DNA of 64,000 nt, from contig NZ_QWEQ01000019.1 in assembly GCF_009936045.1 (NCBI RefSeq), positions 22,385-86,384 on the forward strand. The letters run 5' to 3'. The notes beneath the pieces were generated by a model that worked only from the letters and a program-made list of their open reading frames with translations, had not been told where the DNA came from and searched no databases. Below are positions 8,026 to 17,861 of this stretch, piece after piece; the stretch's first letter is position 1, and each line of letters begins with the position of its first letter. The position numbers and the translations under genes are program-made. This DNA is from Emergencia sp. 1XD21-10. Its GTDB lineage: Bacteria; Bacillota; Clostridia; Peptostreptococcales; Anaerovoracaceae.

Positions 8026-9876
8026 TTATTTTACTGTCACTTTGCACGTTTTGGAAAGTCCGTTACTTGTTTTTACAGTTATGGTTGCTGTACCTTTCTT
8101 TTTCTTTGCAGTAACCACTCCTTTGCTGTTTACGACAGCAATAGTCCTGTCTGAAGAAGTATAGGTCAACTTTCTGCCGTTGACGCCACTCTTAGAAAGA
8201 GTCGCTTTCAAGGTAAAGGCTTTCCCCTTTGCGAGACTCTTCTTCGAATAGTTCAGTTTTAGACTGCTAACCGCATTAACAGTGCAGGTTGCTTTCACCA
8301 GTACATCATTTCCTGCTGCGTCCACCGCATATACCGAATAAATGCCCGGAATGGTTAGGGTTTTGCTGACCGTCCCATCTGCACTCAAAGAAAGCTTGGT
8401 GCCTGCCCCGCTTCGGAAGTAGGAAAGAGACTGACTGCCCCTAGCATATCGCACAGTTGGCAAAAGACCACTGTCATCGCTTGCTGCGATTTTCAGTTTC
8501 TGTTTATAGGAACCGCTGATTTTAGATACCGATGCTTTTAGCTGCGGTGCCTTGACATCAATCTGATAATCATCTTCACTGTAATCTGTCAGCGACTTAT
8601 ATAAATCCAAAAATCTTCCCGACACCACTCTTCCGTTTAGAGAACTCTTTCTCTGGGCGCCGGAAAGAAGCAAATGGCGGATACCTGCTGCGCTGATATC
8701 TTTATAGTAGGAATGCAGCACCGCTGCCGCCCCCGTTACAAAAGGAGCCGCCATGGAGGTTCCTGACATATCATCATATTTATTGTTAGGAATTGTACTG
8801 TGAATCACGGTTCCCGGCGCCGCAATATCTACAGATTTACTGCTGTAATTGGATTTACTGTTCAGTCTGCCATTGCTCTGTGCATTGCCGACACAGATTA
8901 CATTGCTCAAGTCATAGCAGCCCGGATAAATCGGCTTATTGTCCAGATTCAGTCCATCATTTCCTGCTGCGCAGACAAACAGCATATCTGATGCCGCAAT
9001 GGTCCTATACAAAGTCTCATCGTCGACATAGGAACCCATGCTCAAGTTGCAGATATCTGCACCGTTTCTCTCTGCATAGCGAATAGCTCTAACCACATCG
9101 TAGCTGTCTCCAAGTCCCTTCGGACCTTCCAGTACCTTTAAATCCATGATGGAAACTTTGCCTGTAGCAGAGGCAATTCCGGCAATCCCATTCCCATTAT
9201 TAGTAGCTGCGCCGATAATGCCTGCACAGTGAGTTCCATGGGCATAGTAGTTGTTGATTGCGCCATCGCTGAGAGGTCTGTTTTTGGCAAAATCATATCC
9301 ATGAACATCATCCCGATAGCCGTTTCCGTCATCGTCCTTATCATTTCCTGGGGTTTCTCCAGAATTTACCCAGATATTTGCAGCTAAATCGCTATGCGTA
9401 TAGTCCATACCGGTGTCGATAACTGCCACTACAGTTTCGCTCATTTCATTCAGATGTTCCATGATAAAATCATAGCTTTCTTCAAAACCGATATCCACGC
9501 CGGTTTCTTCATTATGCAAGCCCCACTGCAAGCCATAAAAAGGATCATTAACCCTTGTCGCTTCATATACAAAATTCGGCTGTACAGAAAAGTTCTCTGC
9601 CTGCGCCTCCAAATCCTCTCTAATCTGATCTTCTGTAATACCGTTTTTGACCTTAATCAGTGCCAAATCGGTTCCATCAAAGCTGATGTCCTCTACATAA
9701 GACGGCAGCTTCAGCTCTGACAAATCTGAAGTAGCTGTTAAGATATATTCCTGCTTTCTGACCTCTGCAGAGGTATCTCCTGCTGTATCCGTACCAAAAG
9801 AAATCACCGGCACCATAGTTACACCCAGTGCCATGGCTAAAAATAAAACTATGCCTTTTTTCTTTAACCTTTTCAT
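8026..9876 (-). CDS. Secreted subtilisin-like (S8) serine protease with BIG2 domain
   Basis: A 616-residue exported protease. A signal peptide with a basic start and hydrophobic core covers residues 1-28, followed by a propeptide-like region (about 30-105). The catalytic triad is complete: D154 in VIDTGMDYTHSDL, H213 in HGTHCAG, S374 in SGTSMAAP, with oxyanion N306. An acidic GNDKDDDGNGYRDD loop (about 177-190) looks like a calcium site. The last 75 or so residues form a bacterial Ig-like group 2 domain, often a cell-surface binding module. The ATG overlaps the stop of the upstream lipid-carrier transferase gene by 4 bases, so translation is coupled. Confidence 0.93.
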   Translation of the reverse strand: MKRLKKKGIVLFLAMALGVTMVPVISFGTDTAGDTSAEVRKQEYILTATSDLSELKLPSYVEDISFDGTDLALIKVKNGITEDQIREDLEAQAENFSVQPNFVYEATRVNDPFYGLQWGLHNEETGVDIGFEESYDFIMEHLNEMSETVVAVIDTGMDYTHSDLAANIWVNSGETPGNDKDDDGNGYRDDVHGYDFAKNRPLSDGAINNYYAHGTHCAGIIGAATNNGNGIAGIASATGKVSIMDLKVLEGPKGLGDSYDVVRAIRYAERNGADICNLSMGSYVDDETLYRTIAASDMLFVCAAGNDGLNLDNKPIYPGCYDLSNVICVGNAQSNGRLNSKSNYSSKSVDIAAPGTVIHSTIPNNKYDDMSGTSMAAPFVTGAAAVLHSYYKDISAAGIRHLLLSGAQRKSSLNGRVVSGRFLDLYKSLTDYSEDDYQIDVKAPQLKASVSKISGSYKQKLKIAASDDSGLLPTVRYARGSQSLSYFRSGAGTKLSLSADGTVSKTLTIPGIYSVYAVDAAGNDVLVKATCTVNAVSSLKLNYSKKSLAKGKAFTLKATLSKSGVNGRKLTYTSSDRTIAVVNSKGVVTAKKKKGTATITVKTSNGLSKTCKVTVK

Positions 9877-10988
9877 TCTGTTGCCTCCGATTTTTCGCTT
9901 CTTTTCTCCTCCATCCGCTCCTCTTTTGCAATATTGACTGCCTTGATGTGCGGCATTTTATGATTCGGATCGGTGAGGAATACGTACAAATATATAGTCG
10001 CAATCCCTACCAAAACAAAAGCGTCTTTATAAAGCTCTCTGCTAATCAGCACAGCCGCCATTCCCATGGTTGCACTAACGCCGTAAAGCATCAACACAGC
10101 TCTTCGCTGTCCGTATCCCGATGCCATCAGCCTGTGATGCAGATGACCTTTGTCCGCTTCCATAATCGGTCTTTTATTTACAAGCCTACGTAAAATGGCA
10201 AAAAACGTATCAAAGATTGGAATTCCCAGCACCACGACCGGCACTACAACTGCAATGATGGTCGACCGTTTCAGCGGTCCTACCACCGACAGAGCAGCAA
10301 TCATAAACCCGAGAAACAGCGAGCCTCCGTCTCCCATAAAAATCTTTGCCGGAAAAAAGTTAAAGGGCAAAAATCCCAAACATCCGCCGGCAAGAGTCAG
10401 CATAGCAAGGCAAACAATCATCATACCATACTGATCTCCATGAATATAGGCAACATAGGCAATGCAAAGGGCAGAAATCGCTGCGTTTCCAGCCGCAAGT
10501 CCGTCCAGTCCGTCAATGAGGTTGATGGTATTGGTAATCCCTACAATCCAAAGCACCGTCACGATAAAGCAGACCACTTCCCCGAAAAGGAGCTTTCCTT
10601 CTCCAAAATAGTTTGCAATGAACTTAATCCGAAGCCCCATATAATACATCAAAATCGCAACCAAAAGCTGCCCGCCGAACTTCAGTTTCGCGTTCAGATT
10701 CTTTAAATCGTCAACCACGCCCAGAATATAGATCATAGTGCCGCCGATCAAAACCGGTATCATCTTTTCATTATCGCCTGCATAAATTGCAAGAGAACCG
10801 ATAGTTCCCACGAAGATTGCCAATCCACCAAAGCGAGGCATTGCCTTAGTATGCATCCTTCGTCCGTCTTTCGGCACGTCAATCGCACCGATTTTAGGAG
10901 CAATCTTAATCGCAACCGGCGTAAACAAAAGTGCCAGCGCAAAAGCTGTTACAAAAGCCGCCAGCAGCGTCAGTCTCGTAATTTCCAT
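9873..10988 (-). CDS. MraY/WecA/TagO-family glycosyl-1-phosphate transferase
   Basis: A 371-residue polytopic membrane enzyme of glycosyltransferase family 4. It transfers a sugar-1-phosphate, usually GlcNAc, from UDP-sugar to undecaprenyl phosphate and so starts wall teichoic acid or surface polysaccharide synthesis. Visible family motifs are DVPKDGRRMHTKAMPRFGG near the N-terminus, an aspartate pair in the loop GVVDDL, and NLIDGLDGLAAG. About ten hydrophobic helices are spread along the chain. Its 3' end overlaps the subtilase gene by 4 bases. It is downstream of the dCMP deaminase gene in the same operon. Confidence 0.92.
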   Translation of the reverse strand: MEITRLTLLAAFVTAFALALLFTPVAIKIAPKIGAIDVPKDGRRMHTKAMPRFGGLAIFVGTIGSLAIYAGDNEKMIPVLIGGTMIYILGVVDDLKNLNAKLKFGGQLLVAILMYYMGLRIKFIANYFGEGKLLFGEVVCFIVTVLWIVGITNTINLIDGLDGLAAGNAAISALCIAYVAYIHGDQYGMMIVCLAMLTLAGGCLGFLPFNFFPAKIFMGDGGSLFLGFMIAALSVVGPLKRSTIIAVVVPVVVLGIPIFDTFFAILRRLVNKRPIMEADKGHLHHRLMASGYGQRRAVLMLYGVSATMGMAAVLISRELYKDAFVLVGIATIYLYVFLTDPNHKMPHIKAVNIAKEERMEEKRSEKSEATE

Positions 10989-11018
10989 AAATTTGTTATC
11001 CTTCGTACTTGTATTCTA

Positions 11019-11492
11019 TTAGTCCAGCATGACGATCTTAAGACCCGCTTCATCTAAAATCTCTACAGAAAGCTCATCTGGATAACCCTCTTTTACCACA
11101 ATGCGTTTAATTCCTGCGTTGATGATCATCTTTGCACAAATTACGCAAGGTTGATTGGTAACATAGATGGTCGCATCTTCGATGCTCTGTCCCAGCGTTG
11201 CCGCCTGGATAATCGCATTCTGTTCCGCATGAAGCGCTCTGCAAAGCTCATGGCGCTGTCCCGATGGAACTCCCATCTTCTGACGCAGGCAGCCACCCTT
11301 TTCGTCGCAGTGGGCAATGCCTCTGGGCGCGCCGTTATATCCTGTGGCCACAATATGCTTGTCCTTTACAATAACTGCTCCAACCTGTCTGCGCAGGCAG
11401 GTAGAGCGCTTTGCTGTCAGCTCTGCCATCTGCATAAAATATTCATCCCATGTAGGTCTGTTATCTTTTGCTAAAATCTTCGTATCAGCCAT
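11019..11492 (-). CDS. dCMP deaminase (ComEB-type)
   Basis: A 157-residue zinc-dependent deoxycytidylate deaminase that feeds dUMP to thymidylate synthesis. The catalytic zinc motifs are H88-A-E90 and PCVIC (C116, C119). Two extra cysteines, C62 and C68 in HCDEKGGC, fit the second zinc site of this family. The start overlaps the end of truA by 8 bases. It lies in a housekeeping operon that runs from yhbY to the subtilase. Confidence 0.93.
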   Translation of the reverse strand: MADTKILAKDNRPTWDEYFMQMAELTAKRSTCLRRQVGAVIVKDKHIVATGYNGAPRGIAHCDEKGGCLRQKMGVPSGQRHELCRALHAEQNAIIQAATLGQSIEDATIYVTNQPCVICAKMIINAGIKRIVVKEGYPDELSVEILDEAGLKIVMLD

Positions 11493-12294
11493 GATCGTCG
11501 TTCCTTTCTTTCATTGGTTTTTCATCGTAATATATTTCCACCAGGTACAAGCCCTGGGGTGGTGCTGTGTGCCCCGCTCTCTGTCTGTCTGCCGACTGCA
11601 GAATTGCCGGAATGTCCTCTGCAGACTTCTTCCCTTGTCCAACTTCTACTAAAGTACCCACAATAATCCGCACCATATTGTAGAGAAAGCCATCGCCGGT
11701 CACCTCTATGTGCATCTCTCCTGCCACAGGTTCTTTGATCTGAAGGTCATATATCGTGCGCACGGTAGTCTCGCGCACGGTTCCCCCCGCAGCCTGGAAA
11801 CAAGCAAAGTCATGAGTTCCCTCGATAAAAGCTGCTGCCTTACGCATAGGCTCTGCTGCCAAAGCGGCTTTCAGGTGGTAACAGTAATTTCGCGAAAACG
11901 CACTGGCTGCGCTGCCGTGTCTTAAGATATACCGATAAGTCTTCCCCTTGGAGTCAAACCGTGCATGAAAGTCTGCCGGCATTTCTTCTGCCCTGATAAT
12001 CCGCACATCACCGCAGGCGTATCCGCTCCCCAGACTCCCTGCCAAATAGTTATTGACTGCCAAAGGGATTCTGTCAGTAGGAATCCCAAACTCACCCCGG
12101 AAAGACGCCCGCTGGGAAAGCGCATGTACACCGGCGTCGGTACGACTGGTACCGTTTATCTGTACCGGCTTTCCGCATACATGGCTCAGCGCCTTCTCCA
12201 GTTCGCCCTGCACCGTCCGCACGCCAGGCTGTCTCTGCCAGCCGGAGAAACCTGTTCCGTCATATTCAATCGTCAAAAGAATATTTCTTTCCAT
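11485..12294 (-). CDS. truA: tRNA pseudouridine(38-40) synthase TruA
   Basis: A 269-residue enzyme that isomerises uridines 38-40 of the tRNA anticodon arm. The catalytic aspartate is D53 in [11 protein letters not shown], and the N-terminus [20 protein letters not shown] is typical. The start was set at 12294. The open frame runs further upstream into the yhbY end but that extension has no family similarity. It lies 16 bases after yhbY and overlaps the dCMP deaminase start. Confidence 0.95.
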   Translation of the reverse strand: MERNILLTIEYDGTGFSGWQRQPGVRTVQGELEKALSHVCGKPVQINGTSRTDAGVHALSQRASFRGEFGIPTDRIPLAVNNYLAGSLGSGYACGDVRIIRAEEMPADFHARFDSKGKTYRYILRHGSAASAFSRNYCYHLKAALAAEPMRKAAAFIEGTHDFACFQAAGGTVRETTVRTIYDLQIKEPVAGEMHIEVTGDGFLYNMVRIIVGTLVEVGQGKKSAEDIPAILQSADRQRAGHTAPPQGLYLVEIYYDEKPMKERNDDHG

Positions 12295-12310
12295 GTTTGA
12301 TTCTAATGCC

Positions 12311-12607
12311 TTACTTTCTCGGAAGCTCAATCTGCTTGTTGTCCTTAGACTCTCTGTACAGGGTGAATTTTCTTCCAATGGCCTGAACAAACTCTGCTCC
12401 CAGTTTCTCGGCAATTTCATTGGCGGTTTCCTTCGGGCTCAAAGTGCAGCCCTCCTGAATCTTCACTTTTACCAACTCTCTGCAGTAAAGTCCGGTGTCA
12501 ATTTCCTTGACGATATTCTCCGTCAGTCCCTGTTTTCCAATATATACCGTAGGGTCTGTGGTCTGTGCAAGTCCTCTCAAAAAACTCCTCTGCTTGCTTG
12601 TAATCAT
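12311..12607 (-). CDS. yhbY: Ribosome assembly RNA-binding protein YhbY
   Basis: A 98-residue CRM-domain protein associated with pre-50S ribosomal particles. The conserved stretch VYIGKQGLTENIVKEID and the following ELVKVKI match the family, and the length is normal. It is first in a five-gene operon (yhbY, truA, dCMP deaminase, lipid-carrier transferase, subtilase). The 136-base region upstream (12608-12743) shows nothing else of note. Confidence 0.93.
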   Translation of the reverse strand: MITSKQRSFLRGLAQTTDPTVYIGKQGLTENIVKEIDTGLYCRELVKVKIQEGCTLSPKETANEIAEKLGAEFVQAIGRKFTLYRESKDNKQIELPRK

Positions 12608-12743
12608 AAATCTATCCTCATTTCATCTTAATTCTGCATTCAATCCGTTATAGTATACCATAAAACTTGTCACTTTGTGCGAAGAAAAGATAAAGATTCA
12701 CAAAAAAGGACACGGCTTTAGATAAACTATCTCCTACTACATC

Positions 12744-13451
12744 TTATAACAACAGCACTGGCATGTAATCCCACAAAAAAATCAAATGGACCGCTGCCGC
12801 TAGTGCAATATACGGCGCCATCGCAACAGTATCGGTGCGCCGGATTTTCTTTCTCACAAGAAGCCAGATTAGATGCCCAGCACTAAAGAGTGTAGTCATC
12901 ACAAATATCAGCAGTATTCCCCGAAGCCCGGCAATCAAACCCAGCGCCGCAAAAAGCTTGATATCTCCACCGCCAAGAGTATCTCTGCGATACGCCAGCT
13001 TGCCAAGTAGTGCAGTGGCACCCATGATACCAAATCCGGCAATCCCTCCATACAAACAGTCTTTCCATCCATCATGAAAGACAATAAATCCCATGGCGGT
13101 TACCGCAAGAAGCAGTACCAGCTGATCTGGTACAATGCGGTACTTCGCATCAGCCACGGCAATTTCCAAAAGCAACCAAAGACTGCAAACTGCCGCCACC
13201 GCAAACTGCCAATCGTCTATTACCAATTTAATATCGATGACGACAAACAGCATGGTAAGGATAAACTTCCATGGGTAACTTTTGATGCGCTGTGTATATG
13301 GATCTTTCAGTGCATCGGATGGCTCCTCGTCATAGTCGCAAAGCCACTGCGCCGGCATTTTGTTAAAGAAATATACTGCGCCGTTTCCTGCGAAAACGCC
13401 GACCAGAATCGCCGCAAGACATTTTATAATTATGATTAATGTATCAGTCAT
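12744..13451 (-). CDS. Prepilin peptidase (A24 family), single-domain form
   Basis: A 235-residue membrane aspartyl peptidase of the type IV prepilin peptidase family. The two catalytic aspartates lie in DAKYRIVPD and LGGGDIKL. Six or more hydrophobic segments are visible. The N-terminal zinc/methylase domain of PilD-like enzymes is absent, as in smaller TadV/CpaA-like members. The start is the ATG at 13451, preceded by a purine-rich GAGAGAAAAAAT. No pilus or competence genes are nearby, so its substrates are encoded elsewhere. Confidence 0.85.
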   Translation of the reverse strand: MTDTLIIIIKCLAAILVGVFAGNGAVYFFNKMPAQWLCDYDEEPSDALKDPYTQRIKSYPWKFILTMLFVVIDIKLVIDDWQFAVAAVCSLWLLLEIAVADAKYRIVPDQLVLLLAVTAMGFIVFHDGWKDCLYGGIAGFGIMGATALLGKLAYRRDTLGGGDIKLFAALGLIAGLRGILLIFVMTTLFSAGHLIWLLVRKKIRRTDTVAMAPYIALAAAVHLIFLWDYMPVLLL

Positions 13452-13589
13452 ATTTTTTCTCTCTTTCTCACTTGGTATCTTACCACAAAATTGCATCTCG
13501 CAAAACAAGTTTCTGCGTCTTTCTACGTATAAGCGATTCGCCTTCTGCACATAGTATCAGTAACTTTATTTGATTGCGAGGAATTTATC

Positions 13590-14996
13590 ATGCAGGACAA
13601 ACAAGGTCTTGGACTTTTTAAACTAACTTTTTTTGCCATCGGTACAACGCTGGCAAGCGGCGTTTTCAACATGTTCAGCGATATGGCAAGAAACGGCGCA
13701 GGCACTCTTTCTGTACTTATTGGTTGGACCATCGCCGGTATCGGCATGTACAGCCTTGCCATGTGCTTCAACAGGCTCAGTATCGTAAGACCCTCTCTGA
13801 AAAGCGGTATTTTCGCCTATGCAAAAGAGGGGTTCGGCGCTTACATCGGATTTAACTCCGCCTGGGGCTATTGGATTAGCGCGATTTTATCACAGGTATC
13901 TTTTGCGACTCTGCTCTTCGCTGCGCTAGGTCAGTTCATGCCCCTGTTTGCCGGCGGCAACAATCTGGCTTCCATAGTCTGCGCATCTATTGTGATTTGG
14001 GGCTTCACTTTTCTTGTGATGGGCGGCGTGCAGGAAGCGGTTACTATTAACACGATTATCGTCATCGCCAAAATCATCCCCATTTTTGCATTTATTCTAT
14101 TTGTTATTTTTCTCGGTGCTTTTGATCTGGATATTTTTCTGGACAATTTTATGGGCGAGGATACCGGCTATTCCCTGGGCAAACAAGTGCTGGAAACCAC
14201 CTACACTACAGTTTGGATTTTTACCGGAATTGAGGGAGCGGTCGTCATTTCCGCCCGTGCAAAATCGACTGCTGTCTCTGGGAAAGCCACTACTCTTTCC
14301 TTCCTGTCACTGCTGATTCTCTATGTACTGATTTCTATTCTCAGCATGGGTATTATGCCAAGAAGCGAACTTGCTGCTCTGGGCGACCCCGCTATGGCTG
14401 GACTTCTTTCCTATGTTGTCGGACCTTTCGGCGCAACCCTTATCAACATCGGTGTAATTATTTCCATCGCCGGTGCCATGTTTTCTTATACGATTGTTAC
14501 CGCCGACAGCGCCTATGCGCCAGCCCTGCAGGGCTGCTTTCCTGCTTTTCTCCGGAAAGAAAACCGGTGCCATGCGCCCAGCGGCGCGCTGCTTCTCACC
14601 GCAGCCATCATCCAGGTGCTGCTGATTATCATTTATTTCCAGTCTTCTACCTATCAGGCGCTGTATACCCTGGCAACCAGCGCCATTATGATTCCATTCG
14701 TGCTCTCTGCCCTGTACTGCCTGAAAACCTGCTTTGAAGACAGCCGCACCGGACACAGGACTGCCGGTTTCAAAGACTGGTTCATTTCTACACTTGGCGT
14801 CATCTACGGCTTCTGGATGCTGTACGCCACAGGTATCAGCAATATCATCATCTCAGCCCTGATGTTTGCGCCTGGTGCCTTGTTCTACTTCTGGGCTCGC
14901 CGTGAGTCCCACGAAAAATTCTTTGGAAGTGCACTGGATGTCGGTGTCTTCGTGATTATCATGGCAGGCTTTTTATATTCAATGGTGTGGTTTTAA
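13590..14996 (+). CDS. APC family antiporter (ArcD-like basic amino acid/polyamine)
   Basis: A 468-residue membrane transporter with about twelve to thirteen helices. The N-terminal half (KLTFFAIGTTLASGVF, then GIFAYAKEGFGAYIGFNSAWG) matches the basic amino acid/polyamine antiporter branch, which includes arginine:ornithine exchangers. The ATG at 13590 follows GCGAGGAATTTATC. It is a single-gene unit, divergent from the prepilin peptidase gene. A link to arginine catabolism is plausible but no arginine deiminase operon is adjacent. Confidence 0.85.
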   Translation: MQDKQGLGLFKLTFFAIGTTLASGVFNMFSDMARNGAGTLSVLIGWTIAGIGMYSLAMCFNRLSIVRPSLKSGIFAYAKEGFGAYIGFNSAWGYWISAILSQVSFATLLFAALGQFMPLFAGGNNLASIVCASIVIWGFTFLVMGGVQEAVTINTIIVIAKIIPIFAFILFVIFLGAFDLDIFLDNFMGEDTGYSLGKQVLETTYTTVWIFTGIEGAVVISARAKSTAVSGKATTLSFLSLLILYVLISILSMGIMPRSELAALGDPAMAGLLSYVVGPFGATLINIGVIISIAGAMFSYTIVTADSAYAPALQGCFPAFLRKENRCHAPSGALLLTAAIIQVLLIIIYFQSSTYQALYTLATSAIMIPFVLSALYCLKTCFEDSRTGHRTAGFKDWFISTLGVIYGFWMLYATGISNIIISALMFAPGALFYFWARRESHEKFFGSALDVGVFVIIMAGFLYSMVWF

Positions 14997-15041
14997 CCAT
15001 TCCGTCCTCCCCTCATTACTATTGTGGGGTGAACTGTGCAA

Positions 15042-15090
15042 AATGACCGCATCGCTCTATAAATTAGCGTTTGCGGTCATTTTTTTATTT
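15042..15090 (+). terminator. Terminator of the antiporter gene
   Basis: AATGACCGCA pairs with TGCGGTCATT and is followed by seven T and more T-rich sequence. Confidence 0.85.
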
Positions 15091-15271
15091 TTTGTAACCG
15101 CGATTTTGACCGTAACTAGAAAAAATGACTCAAATGCGGTCACTTTTTCCATCTATTGCACTCAAAAGACATCTCACCGCTCCTTCTGTTCTTTTACATA
15201 CTACCACAATTACCTCCCTGCTTCAAGATTTATTTTCCATAATTGTAAAATAAACCCATAAATTTTAAGTA

Positions 15272-15311
15272 CAAAAACACCCCACTGCACAAATTACGCA
15301 AGTAGGGTGCT
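15272..15311 (-). terminator. Terminator of glnS
   Basis: On the minus strand CACCCTACTTGC pairs imperfectly with GCAGTGGGGTG and is followed by TTTTTG. Confidence 0.75.
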
Positions 15312-15324
15312 ATTTCTATTCACC

Positions 15325-16974
15325 TTATTTTGCAGGCTTCCAGGAACTCTTCAGATCGACAATCCGATTGAAGACTTTTTCAGTATCTGTCGTCAGTTTG
15401 CTGTCTGCTACATAATAGCCGTGACGGAAAAATTGGAACCGCTCGCCCGGCGCCGCCTCCGCCAAAGAAGGCTCAGCGTAGCCCCAGGTTTCCTCAATAG
15501 AATCAGGATTGAGAACATTCTCGCCATTTTCATCCGGCACCATCAGGTAACTGTAGTTGCGAATCTTTACCTTAACTGCAGTCTTCGCGTCTACAAAGTG
15601 AATGGTTCCCTTGACCTTGCGACCTTCAAACCCGCTACCGCTTCTTGTTTCCGGATCATAGGTACAGCGCAGTTCCTTGATGGAACCGTCTTCGTTCTTG
15701 AAGACCTCTTCACACTTGATGAAGTATGCGCCCTTAAAGCGAACTTCGTTACCCGGGAACAGTCTGAAATACTTCTTTGCCGGCACCTCCATAAAGTCTG
15801 CACCATCCACATAAAGTTCTCTGGAAAACGGAATTTCACGCACACCCATCTCCGGCACTTCTTTGTTATTTTCAAGTTCAATCATCTCAGTCTTATCTTC
15901 CGGATAATTGGTGATTATGACTTTAATCGGATTTTCAATCACATTTCTGCTCTGTACTTTGGTCTTTAGGTCCTCACGAATGCAATGTTCCAGCAGGGAA
16001 ATGTCCACTGTGCTGTTGGATTTTGCAACGCCTACTCTCTCGCAGAAATCGCGAATGGATTCCGGCGTATAGCCTCTTCTGCGCATCCCTGCCAAAGTCG
16101 GCATTCTCGGATCATCCCAGCCGTCTACCACGCCATCCTCTACAAAGCTGCGCAGGTAGCGCTTGCTCATCACGGTATTGGTAATGTTCAGTCTTGCAAA
16201 TTCAATCTGCTGCGGCAGGTTTTCCCACCAGCCGACCTCCTTCAGCACCCACTCGTAAAGTGGTCTATGATCCTCAAATTCCAAAGAACATAGGGAATGC
16301 GTAATGCCCTCGATGGCATCCTCAATCGGATGCGCAAAATCGTACATTGGATAAATGCACCATTTATCTCCCGTGTTGTGATGCAGCGGGCTGTGGGCGA
16401 TTCTGTAAATAACAGGGTCTCTCATATTGATATTAGGCGATGCCATATCAATTTTTGCACGAAGTACGCGCTCGCCGTCTGCAAACTTACCCGCTTTCAT
16501 CTCCTCAAAGAGACGCAGGTTTTCTTCCACGCTCTGGTTTCTGCACGGACTCTCCTTGCCCGGCTCTTTCAGAGTGCCGCGGTATTCCTTAATCTGCTCA
16601 GCATTCAGGCTGCAGACATAAGCCTTGCCCTTCTTGATTAGCTCGACTGCTGCTTCGTACATCTTGTCGAAGTAGTTGGACGCCCAAAGCAGCTTATCCC
16701 ACTTAAAGCCTAGCCAGTGAATATCCTCTTCGATTGCACTGACATATTCTACATCTTCCTTGACCGGATTGGTATCGTCATAGCGCAGGTTGCACATACC
16801 GCCGTACTTCTCGGCGGTTCCGAAATTGATGCAAATCGCCTTAGCATGCCCGATGTGCAGGTAGCCGTTAGGTTCCGGTGGAAAACGGGTATATACCTTG
16901 TCGCCGTTCTTCTGCGATTCCAAATCCTTATCAATAATGCTATGAATAAAATTCGTTGAAACAGGTTCTGTCAT
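15325..16974 (-). CDS. glnS: Glutaminyl-tRNA synthetase
   Basis: A 549-residue class I aminoacyl-tRNA synthetase that charges tRNA-Gln directly. The HIGH motif is HIGH at 40-43 ([15 protein letters not shown]) and the KMSKS-equivalent is VMSKR (about 268-272). The beta-barrel anticodon-binding region fills the C-terminal half. The start at 16974 is preceded by GGAGGAAACAACT. An ATG five codons upstream would overlap that site. Many Firmicutes lack GlnRS and use the GatCAB route, so its presence is mildly informative. Confidence 0.96.
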   Translation of the reverse strand: MTEPVSTNFIHSIIDKDLESQKNGDKVYTRFPPEPNGYLHIGHAKAICINFGTAEKYGGMCNLRYDDTNPVKEDVEYVSAIEEDIHWLGFKWDKLLWASNYFDKMYEAAVELIKKGKAYVCSLNAEQIKEYRGTLKEPGKESPCRNQSVEENLRLFEEMKAGKFADGERVLRAKIDMASPNINMRDPVIYRIAHSPLHHNTGDKWCIYPMYDFAHPIEDAIEGITHSLCSLEFEDHRPLYEWVLKEVGWWENLPQQIEFARLNITNTVMSKRYLRSFVEDGVVDGWDDPRMPTLAGMRRRGYTPESIRDFCERVGVAKSNSTVDISLLEHCIREDLKTKVQSRNVIENPIKVIITNYPEDKTEMIELENNKEVPEMGVREIPFSRELYVDGADFMEVPAKKYFRLFPGNEVRFKGAYFIKCEEVFKNEDGSIKELRCTYDPETRSGSGFEGRKVKGTIHFVDAKTAVKVKIRNYSYLMVPDENGENVLNPDSIEETWGYAEPSLAEAAPGERFQFFRHGYYVADSKLTTDTEKVFNRIVDLKSSWKPAK

Positions 16975-17119
16975 AGTTGTTTCCTCCAAATATTGTTATC
17001 AATAGACTTAGTATACCATAATTATATCCCAATTCAAAACAAATTTTTCACCTTTACAGCACTTTCCGCCTCTGCTAAAATAAAAGTTACGAACATGTTT
17101 GTGAAAGGAGATTGAAGCA

Positions 17120-17800
17120 ATGAAATATAATATTGTCGGTGAACCGCTTCCTGCTGTCATCTGCGACGTGGAAGCAGGCGAAACCTTAATCACAGAAAGC
17201 GGTGCCATGAGCTGGATGACCCAGAACATGAAGATGGAAACTACGAGCAACGGCGGTATCGGAAAAGCCCTCGGCAGAATGTTTTCCGGCGAAACCCTTT
17301 TCCAGAATCGATACACTGCACAGGGAGGTCCTGGACAGATTGCCTTTGCTTCCAGTTTTCCGGGTTCCATCAAAGCTGTAGAAATCACCCCGGGCAATGA
17401 CCTGGTTGTACAGAAAAAGGCTTTCCTCGCCAGCGAATCCACTATAGAACTGTCCATATTTTTCCAGAAAAAGGCAGGCGCTGGCTTCTTTGGCGGCGAA
17501 GGCTTTATCATGCAGAGGCTCTCAGGTCACGGTACTGCCTTTATTGAAATCGACGGCTACGCAGTAGAATACAATCTGCAGGCCGGTCAGTCCATGGTCG
17601 TAGACACAGGATATCTGGCTGCTATGGATTCCACCTGCTCCATTGAGGTTGTCTCCGTTCCGGGCGTAAAGAACATGCTCTTCGGCGGCGAAGGCATTTT
17701 CAACACGTTGGTAAAAGGACCAGGAAAAATCATTCTGCAGACCATGCCAATTAACGTAGTCGCTGGCGCTATCAATCCGTTTATTGTAACCAGCAATTAA
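17120..17800 (+). CDS. AIM24/TIGR00266 family protein
   Basis: A 226-residue soluble protein of the AIM24 family, a beta-rich fold of unknown biochemical function in bacteria. Family marks include the opening YNIVGEPLPAVICDVEAGE, the phrase ESGAMSWMTQNM and glycine-rich loops such as FFGGEGF. There is no signal peptide or membrane segment. The ATG at 17120 has a GAAAGGAGATTG leader. It is a single-gene unit convergent with the DUF917 gene. Confidence 0.88.
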   Translation: MKYNIVGEPLPAVICDVEAGETLITESGAMSWMTQNMKMETTSNGGIGKALGRMFSGETLFQNRYTAQGGPGQIAFASSFPGSIKAVEITPGNDLVVQKKAFLASESTIELSIFFQKKAGAGFFGGEGFIMQRLSGHGTAFIEIDGYAVEYNLQAGQSMVVDTGYLAAMDSTCSIEVVSVPGVKNMLFGGEGIFNTLVKGPGKIILQTMPINVVAGAINPFIVTSN

Positions 17801-17818
17801 TCAATCACATATTAATTG

Positions 17819-17850
17819 AAAAAGGACGGAATTCACTTCCGCCCTTTTTA
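17819..17850. terminator. Bidirectional terminator, AIM24 gene and DUF917 operon
   Basis: AAAAGGACGGAA pairs with TTCCGCCCTTTT around TTCAC, with A and T runs at the ends. Confidence 0.85.
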
Positions 17851-17861
17851 TTATACTCTAT

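Larger units (their letters stand above)
14997..15324. other. Convergent intergenic region with two terminators
   Basis: No gene is seen. It holds a plus-strand terminator (15042-15090) and a minus-strand terminator (15272-15311). Between them, around 15148, the sequence AAATGCGGTCACTTTTT echoes the second arm of the first terminator. The rest is AT-rich. Confidence 0.5.

Noticed and set aside
9394..9720. Plus-strand frame inside the subtilase gene
   Set aside because: Antisense shadow without start signal.
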